In this document: in pieces, positions 59,954 through 64,000 of the stretch
How the letters are laid out: each line of letters begins with the position of its first letter
Position numbering within the stretch: the first letter of the stretch is position 1
Assembly (NCBI RefSeq): GCF_012927105.1
Contig: NZ_JABBFV010000001.1
Span: forward strand, 248,001 to 312,000
Direction of reading: 5' to 3'
Source: Sphingobium psychrophilum
GTDB taxonomy: Bacteria > Pseudomonadota > Alphaproteobacteria > Sphingomonadales > Sphingomonadaceae
DNA length: 64,000 nt
Position numbers and translations under genes: made by a program
The notes under the pieces: model-generated
What the model was told of the DNA's origin: nothing
The model's database searches: none
What the model saw: the letters and a program-made list of their open reading frames with translations, nothing else

Positions 59954-60397
59954 ATGCCACGGATCGACCTGGACAGCATCGACCAGACAAATAGAACCGG
60001 CTATCCCGCCGACCATGCCGCCATCGTGCAGGGCCGCTGGGTGCGACGGCTTGGCCCCGCCCATGGCCTCAGCGATTTCGGCGTCAGCCATGTCGTGCTG
60101 AAGCCCGGCGCCGCCTCTTCCCAGCGCCACTGGCATGAGGATGAAGACGAGTTTGTGCTGATGCTGGCGGGTCAGGCCGTGCTGGTGGAGGAAGGTGCGC
60201 GCACGCCGATGGCGACCGGCGACATGGCGGCCTTTCCGAAGGGCGAGCCGAACGCGCATCATCTGGTCAATGAAAGCGCGGCCGACTGCGTCTTCGTCGC
60301 GTTCGGCCGAGTACCGACCGGAGATTGCCATTATCCCGATGTCGACCTTCTCTGGTCGGGCGGGGCCTACCGCCACAAGGATGGGAGCAGCTATTGA
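59954..60397 (+). CDS. Cupin-domain protein
   Basis: A 147-residue single-domain cupin. Motif 1 is SSQRHWHEDEDEFVLMLAG (metal-type His, His, Glu) and motif 2 is DMAAFPKGEPNAHHLVNESA. GGAGGAG is a strong ribosome site before the ATG at 59954. Its natural substrate is unknown; related proteins include transcription-associated and sugar-binding cupins. The stop codon lies 3 bases before the LD-carboxypeptidase start, so the two are co-translated. Confidence 0.8.
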   Translation: MPRIDLDSIDQTNRTGYPADHAAIVQGRWVRRLGPAHGLSDFGVSHVVLKPGAASSQRHWHEDEDEFVLMLAGQAVLVEEGARTPMATGDMAAFPKGEPNAHHLVNESAADCVFVAFGRVPTGDCHYPDVDLLWSGGAYRHKDGSSY

Positions 60398-60399
60398 CG

Positions 60400-61434
60400 A
60401 TGCGGATGGATCGACGCGGCGCGCTGACGGGCATGGGCGCTATGCTCGCGGCGATGGGTGCCCCGGCTTACGCCGCACCTGTCGCCCTGGTGAAACCCGC
60501 GCGCCTGCGCGAAGGCGACACCGTGGGCCTGATCGAGCCGGCGGGCTTCACCGATGACGGTTTCGACCTCGACCTGGTCAAGGACACGATCGTCGCCATG
60601 GGCCTGAAGCCCAAAGCCGCGCCCCATCTGGCGGGCCGTTACGGCTATCTGGCGGGGACCGATGCGGACCGGGCGGCGGACGTCAATGCGATGTTCGCCG
60701 ACCCGGATGTGCGCGCGGTATTCGCGGTGCGCGGTGGCTGGGGCTGCGCCCGCATCCTGCCCCGGCTGGATTTCGCGATGATTCGCAAAAATCCCAAGCT
60801 GCTGGTCGGCTTTTCGGACATCACCGCATTGCACCTCGCCTTCGCCGCCAAGGCGGGCTTCACCACCATCCACGGCCCCAATGCCGCGAGCAGCTGGGGC
60901 CGGTTCAGCTGGGACGCCTTCCGCGCCGTCGCCTTCGACGCGGCCACGCCGACCTTCGCCACCCCGGTCGGGCAAGAGGATCGGCTGGCACAGCGCAGCG
61001 GCCGCATCCGCACCTTCCGCCCCGGCGTGGCGCGCGGGCGGCTGCTGGGCGGCAACCTCACCGTGCTGGCTGCGCTGATGGGGACGACTTGGCTGCCCGA
61101 TTTCACCGGCGCGATCCTGTTCATCGAAGATATCGGCGAGCAGCCTTATCGCATCGACCGGATGCTGACCCAGCTGTCGCTGGCGGGCGTGTTGGGCAGG
61201 CTGGCGGGCGTCGCCTTCGGCCAATGCACGGACTGCGGCCCCGGCGGCGCCAGCTATGGCGGATTCACCCTGTCGGAAGTGCTGCAACAGCATCTCGAAC
61301 CGTTAGGCATCCCCGTCTTCCAGGGCGGCCAGTTCGGTCATGTCGCCAACCAATATAGCCTGCCGCTGGGCGTGATGGCGGAGATGGATGCGGAAGCGGG
61401 GACGATAAGGTTGCTGGAGGCGGCGGTCAGTTAG
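60400..61434 (+). CDS. LD-carboxypeptidase, S66 family (exported)
   Basis: A 344-residue serine peptidase of the LdcA/MccF family that trims the terminal D-Ala from tetrapeptide murein units. An N-terminal RRGALTGMGAMLAAMGAPAYA segment is a signal peptide with a twin-arginine look, so it acts in the periplasm, unlike cytoplasmic LdcA of E. coli. Nucleophile motif VGFSDITALHLAF, Glu region LFIEDIGEQPYRIDRML, and His region GGQFGHVANQYSLPLG are present. HGPNAASSWG also matches. The ATGs at 60400 and 60406 are both possible starts. Confidence 0.9.
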   Translation: MRMDRRGALTGMGAMLAAMGAPAYAAPVALVKPARLREGDTVGLIEPAGFTDDGFDLDLVKDTIVAMGLKPKAAPHLAGRYGYLAGTDADRAADVNAMFADPDVRAVFAVRGGWGCARILPRLDFAMIRKNPKLLVGFSDITALHLAFAAKAGFTTIHGPNAASSWGRFSWDAFRAVAFDAATPTFATPVGQEDRLAQRSGRIRTFRPGVARGRLLGGNLTVLAALMGTTWLPDFTGAILFIEDIGEQPYRIDRMLTQLSLAGVLGRLAGVAFGQCTDCGPGGASYGGFTLSEVLQQHLEPLGIPVFQGGQFGHVANQYSLPLGVMAEMDAEAGTIRLLEAAVS

Positions 61435-61461
61435 GGAGGATAGGCGAGGCGCATTTCGCTT

Positions 61462-61551
61462 CGTCATCCCGGGCTTGACCTGGGACTCCACTTTCCTTTT
61501 GGGCGAGTGGTAGGCGAAGAAGCGGGACCCCGGATCAAGTCCGGGGTGACG
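61462..61551. repeat. Dispersed-type inverted repeat (third family)
   Basis: CGTCATCCCGGGCTTGACCTGGGA and its inverse CCCCGGATCAAGTCCGGGGTGACG flank a 45-bp spacer. It is a CGTCATCCC-type palindromic repeat of the kind widespread in alphaproteobacteria, unrelated to the CCGTTCG family. It lies between two convergent peptidase genes. Confidence 0.75.
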
Positions 61552-61571
61552 ATAGCTGCTGTATTTGTTGC

Positions 61572-62840
61572 CTACCCCTTCCCATCCAATCCCGCCACAG
61601 TCCCGCTGCCCGCCGGCTCGCCAGCCATCCCGGCTGCGACCTTCGCCGCCGCCGCCATCACGCGCAGTATATTCTCGCCCGCCAGCTTCGCGATATCCCG
61701 GTCGCTCCATCCGCGGCGCATCAATTCGCTCAGCAACGCCGGATAGGTTTGCACCCCGCTCAGCCCCTGCGGCAGCGACCCCACGCCATCGAAATCGCTG
61801 CCGATGCCGACATGACCGACGCCCGCCACTTTGGCGATATGGTCGATATGATCCGCAACCTGCGCCAAAGTCACCACCGGTTCGGGATTGGCCTTCTCCC
61901 ATACCGCCAGCGCCGCCTTGGCGCCCTCCGGATCGCCGATATACAGCCCACCAAAGGGCGGCGCATTATAGCGCGCGACCTCCGCGCTGCGGGCCGCGCC
62001 CCAGATGCGGCGCGCTTCCGACACATATTGCGGCGCATAATTCACCATCACCACCCCGCCATTGGCCGCGACCTTCTGCAACAGCGAGTCAGACACGTTG
62101 CGCGGGGTATTGCAGATCGCCCGCGCGCTGGAGTGGGAGAAGATCACCGGCGCCTTGCTGACCCGCAGCGCGTCCAGCATCGTGTCCTCGCTGACATGGC
62201 TTAGATCCACCAGCATCCCCAGCCGGTTCAATTCAAGCACCACCGCCTCGCCGAACGGGGTCAGCCCGTCATGTTGTGGATTGTCGGTCGCGCTGTCGGC
62301 CCAGGCGATGGTGCGGCTGTGGGTCAGCGTCAGATAGGATGCGCCCAGCGCGCGATAGCTGCGCAGCACGGCCAGGCTGCCATCGATCTGGCCGCCGCCT
62401 TCCACGCCCAGCAGCGACGCGACCCGTCCCGCCTTGTGCGCCGCCCGCAATTCCGCCGCCGTGGTGACGAACGCGAAGTCCTTGGGGTAACGGCGCGCGA
62501 AACTATGGGCGAGGTCAATCTGCTCCAGCGTGTCCTTCACCTGCTGCAATTCGGGCAGGTCGGCCGATACCCACACCGACCAGAATTGCCCGCCTACGCC
62601 GCCCGCCCGTAACCGCGCGATGTCGGTGTGGAACGTCGCCGGGTCCAGCCGGTCGAGCGCCATCGTCCAGCGTTTGTCCTTCGCCTTGTCGGCTAGCGCT
62701 TCGGGCCAGTCATTATGCCCGTCGATGAGCGGCGTGGCCTTCAGCACCCTGGCGATGCGCGCCGCATAGGGATCGGCGGCGGCATGGACGGCGGGGGCGG
62801 CGAGGAGGATCGGCAGCAAGGCCAGGGACAGCATTTTCAT
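61572..62840 (-). CDS. Membrane (renal) dipeptidase, M19 family
   Basis: A 422-residue exported zinc dipeptidase. The signal peptide is MKMLSLALLPILLAAPAVHA. Metal and substrate residues appear in IDGHNDWPEAL, SLLGVEGGGQID (bridging Glu), LTLTHSRTIAWADSAT, LVDLSHVSEDTM, IFSHSSARAIC and VGIGSDFDGVG. It hydrolyses L-D or L-L dipeptides, perhaps murein fragments, next to an LD-carboxypeptidase. The ATG at 62840 fits the signal; the frame to 62876 does not. Convergent with that gene, divergent from aat. Confidence 0.92.
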   Translation of the reverse strand: MKMLSLALLPILLAAPAVHAAADPYAARIARVLKATPLIDGHNDWPEALADKAKDKRWTMALDRLDPATFHTDIARLRAGGVGGQFWSVWVSADLPELQQVKDTLEQIDLAHSFARRYPKDFAFVTTAAELRAAHKAGRVASLLGVEGGGQIDGSLAVLRSYRALGASYLTLTHSRTIAWADSATDNPQHDGLTPFGEAVVLELNRLGMLVDLSHVSEDTMLDALRVSKAPVIFSHSSARAICNTPRNVSDSLLQKVAANGGVVMVNYAPQYVSEARRIWGAARSAEVARYNAPPFGGLYIGDPEGAKAALAVWEKANPEPVVTLAQVADHIDHIAKVAGVGHVGIGSDFDGVGSLPQGLSGVQTYPALLSELMRRGWSDRDIAKLAGENILRVMAAAAKVAAGMAGEPAGSGTVAGLDGKG

Positions 62841-62940
62841 GACCCGGAACGCTAGAGCCGCACCGCCCCAAGTCAATCATGCAACCACCATGGCAGGACA
62901 GGGCTTCCCCCCGTCGCCGCGCCTGCCTATCCTGTCTTTG

Positions 62941-63693
62941 ATGATGATCGATCCGCATGTCCTGCTCCAGGCCTATTCCATCGGCGTCTTTCCCATGGCC
63001 GACGATCGCGACGCGGACGAAGTCTATTGGGTCGAACCCAAACAGCGGGCGATATTGCCGCTCGAGGGCTTTCACCTGTCGCACTCGCTGTCCAAGCTGA
63101 TCCGCCGCGACCGTTTCCGCGTCACCGCGAACCGCGCCTTTGCGCAGATTTTGGCGCTCTGCGCCCAGGCCGCGCCCGATCGCCCGTCGACCTGGATCAA
63201 CCACCAGATCGAAGCCGCCTATCGCGACCTGCACGCCGCCGGCTTCGCCCATTCGATCGAGATATGGGAAGGGGACGAGCTGGTCGGCGGCCTCTATGGC
63301 GTCGCGATCGGCCGCGCCTTTTTCGGCGAATCCATGGTGTCGCGCCGGACCGATGCGTCGAAAGTGGCGCTGGCCTGGCTGGTGGCGCGGCTATGTTTTG
63401 GCGGCTTTACCTTGCTCGACTGCCAGTTCATGACCGATCATCTGCGCACCATGGGCGCCGTCGAAATCAGCCAGCGCGACTATCTTCAGTTGCTGGGCGC
63501 GGCGACAGGCGGCGTGGCGCTGGGGGCAGGGGCCGGCGCGCTGGCGGCCGGTTCGGGCGCAGCGGCGGAACTGGCGTTCGCGCCGCTGGCGGGCGAGGAC
63601 GCTGCAACCGGTTCGCCCTTGGCGCCCAGCTTCACCGTATCCGGTCCGGTTTCGGGCCAGGCCATCGTACAGCTTCTGACCCATACGTCATAG
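62941..63693 (+). CDS. aat: Leucyl/phenylalanyl-tRNA-protein transferase
   Basis: Adds Leu or Phe to proteins with N-terminal Lys or Arg, marking them for ClpS/ClpAP. Motifs: LLQAYSIGVFPMADDRDADEVYWVEPKQRAILPLEGFH, STWINHQIEAAYRDLHAAGFAHSIEIWE, LVGGLYGVAIGRAFFGESMVSRRTDASKVAL, and LLDCQFMTDHLRTMGAVEISQRDYL. About 60 extra residues follow, rich in Ala and Gly. This tail overlaps 208 bases of the convergent DUF2155 gene. Two adjacent ATGs (62941, 62944) are possible. Confidence 0.93.
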   Translation: MMIDPHVLLQAYSIGVFPMADDRDADEVYWVEPKQRAILPLEGFHLSHSLSKLIRRDRFRVTANRAFAQILALCAQAAPDRPSTWINHQIEAAYRDLHAAGFAHSIEIWEGDELVGGLYGVAIGRAFFGESMVSRRTDASKVALAWLVARLCFGGFTLLDCQFMTDHLRTMGAVEISQRDYLQLLGAATGGVALGAGAGALAAGSGAAAELAFAPLAGEDAATGSPLAPSFTVSGPVSGQAIVQLLTHTS

Positions 63694-64000
63694 ATCGGAT
63701 GCTGCACGACATTGCGGTCGGGCCGTTCGCGGAACAGCCAGCCGGAAAAATTGCGCCGCCATTTGCCGTCCGCGCTGCTGCGCACGTCCAGCTGCACGAA
63801 AGCGCCGGTTTCCTGCACATTTTCCCATGGCGCGCTGATTTCGCACGCCTGCAAGCGCACGATCGCATCGCCCACGCGCAGCGCCTCGCCCGGCTTCATC
63901 GTCAGGTCGCGGGTCAGGCCGTTGCGCTTGTTGAGCAGCCCGATGACCGCCGTGCGCTCGGCCATCGGCGTGCCGGGCAGCGCGCCGCCGGAGCCGGACA
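63486..64000 (-). CDS. DUF2155 periplasmic protein (5' end outside window)
   Basis: The DUF2155 domain is clear: KPGEALRVGDAIVRLQACEISAPWENVQ, AFVQLDVRSS, WRRNFSGWLFRERPDRNVVQHPIYDVWV and RSCTM. The domain is followed by a low-complexity Ala/Pro/Ser tail that overlaps the end of aat. The frame stays open to the right edge (LPGTPMAERT), so the start and probable signal peptide lie beyond 64000; the ATG at 63965 is only internal. Function unknown; two cysteines may form a disulfide. Confidence 0.88.
   Translation of the reverse strand, partial: SGSGGALPGTPMAERTAVIGLLNKRNGLTRDLTMKPGEALRVGDAIVRLQACEISAPWENVQETGAFVQLDVRSSADGKWRRNFSGWLFRERPDRNVVQHPIYDVWVRSCTMAWPETGPDTVKLGAKGEPVAASSPASGANASSAAAPEPAASAPAPAPSATPPVAAPSN

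Noticed and set aside
1..64000. CRISPR array, prophage, insertion sequence or toxin-antitoxin locus
   Set aside because: No regularly spaced direct repeats, transposase, integrase, phage structural genes or recognisable toxin-antitoxin pairs were seen on either strand.

Overview
This window looks like a chromosomal core segment from a sphingomonad-type alphaproteobacterium (Sphingobium/Sphingomonas/Novosphingobium group). This rests on high-GC codon use, a CpdR-type response regulator, a class II DAHP synthase, a petABC bc1 operon, the rpsT-dnaA order, GANTC sites upstream of dnaA, a secB/Tim44-like/mltA/smr neighbourhood, and dispersed short inverted repeats with a CCGTTCG end. The exact genus cannot be fixed by eye. 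I see no insertion sequence, prophage, CRISPR array, rRNA or plasmid function.

Layout. 0-6 kb: the flagellin chaperone fliS, then argD-argF-hslO, a small secreted protein, and queC-queE. 6-17 kb: two envelope proteins, lipB, a membrane protein, the leftward set trmL-hemF-GNAT, the rightward petABC operon with a strong terminator, then apt facing a nucleosidase, a tRNA-Val(GAC) and a dctA-type transporter. 17-27 kb: cpdR, an N-formylglutamate amidohydrolase-like gene, an acyltransferase-3/SGNH membrane enzyme, fbp, a TerC protein, an orphan small gene in AT-richer DNA, the class II DAHP synthase and a cytochrome b561-YceI fusion. 27-38 kb: a thioesterase, a DUF983 protein, pabB-pabC, aspC, a small membrane protein overlapping an exported MsrA, a TonB-dependent receptor, thrS-infC and an orphan ExbD. 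38-46 kb: a long leftward run ubiE-ubiB-(membrane protein), coaBC-dut-(secreted protein)-moeB/thiF-like-dsrE-like, and rightward mutM and rpsT. 46-64 kb: dnaA, an exported cyclophilin, a DAACS symporter, a DUF4136 lipoprotein, murJ-trpS, secB divergent from a Tim44-like gene-mltA-smr, a GGDEF-EAL protein, dapE, a cupin, an LD-carboxypeptidase, an M19 dipeptidase, and aat converging on a DUF2155 gene cut by the window edge.

Functional themes are housekeeping: arginine, aromatic, folate, lysine/DAP, haem, ubiquinone, lipoate, CoA and queuosine biosynthesis, respiratory complex III, tRNA charging and modification, and cell-wall synthesis and turnover (murJ, mltA, dapE, LD-carboxypeptidase).

I did not find a self-evident new defence or mobile system. 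The most unusual signals are at fine scale: a probable AUA start codon for infC; a copy of the dispersed repeat read in frame inside coaBC; a cluster of GANTC sites before dnaA; tandem rightward terminators with no rightward gene ahead of them (candidate small RNAs near 20.6-20.8 kb); a very long GC hairpin with a C13 tract after aspC; two substantial tail-to-tail coding overlaps (aat/DUF2155 and a lipoprotein/membrane-protein pair); and several compact translational couplings.
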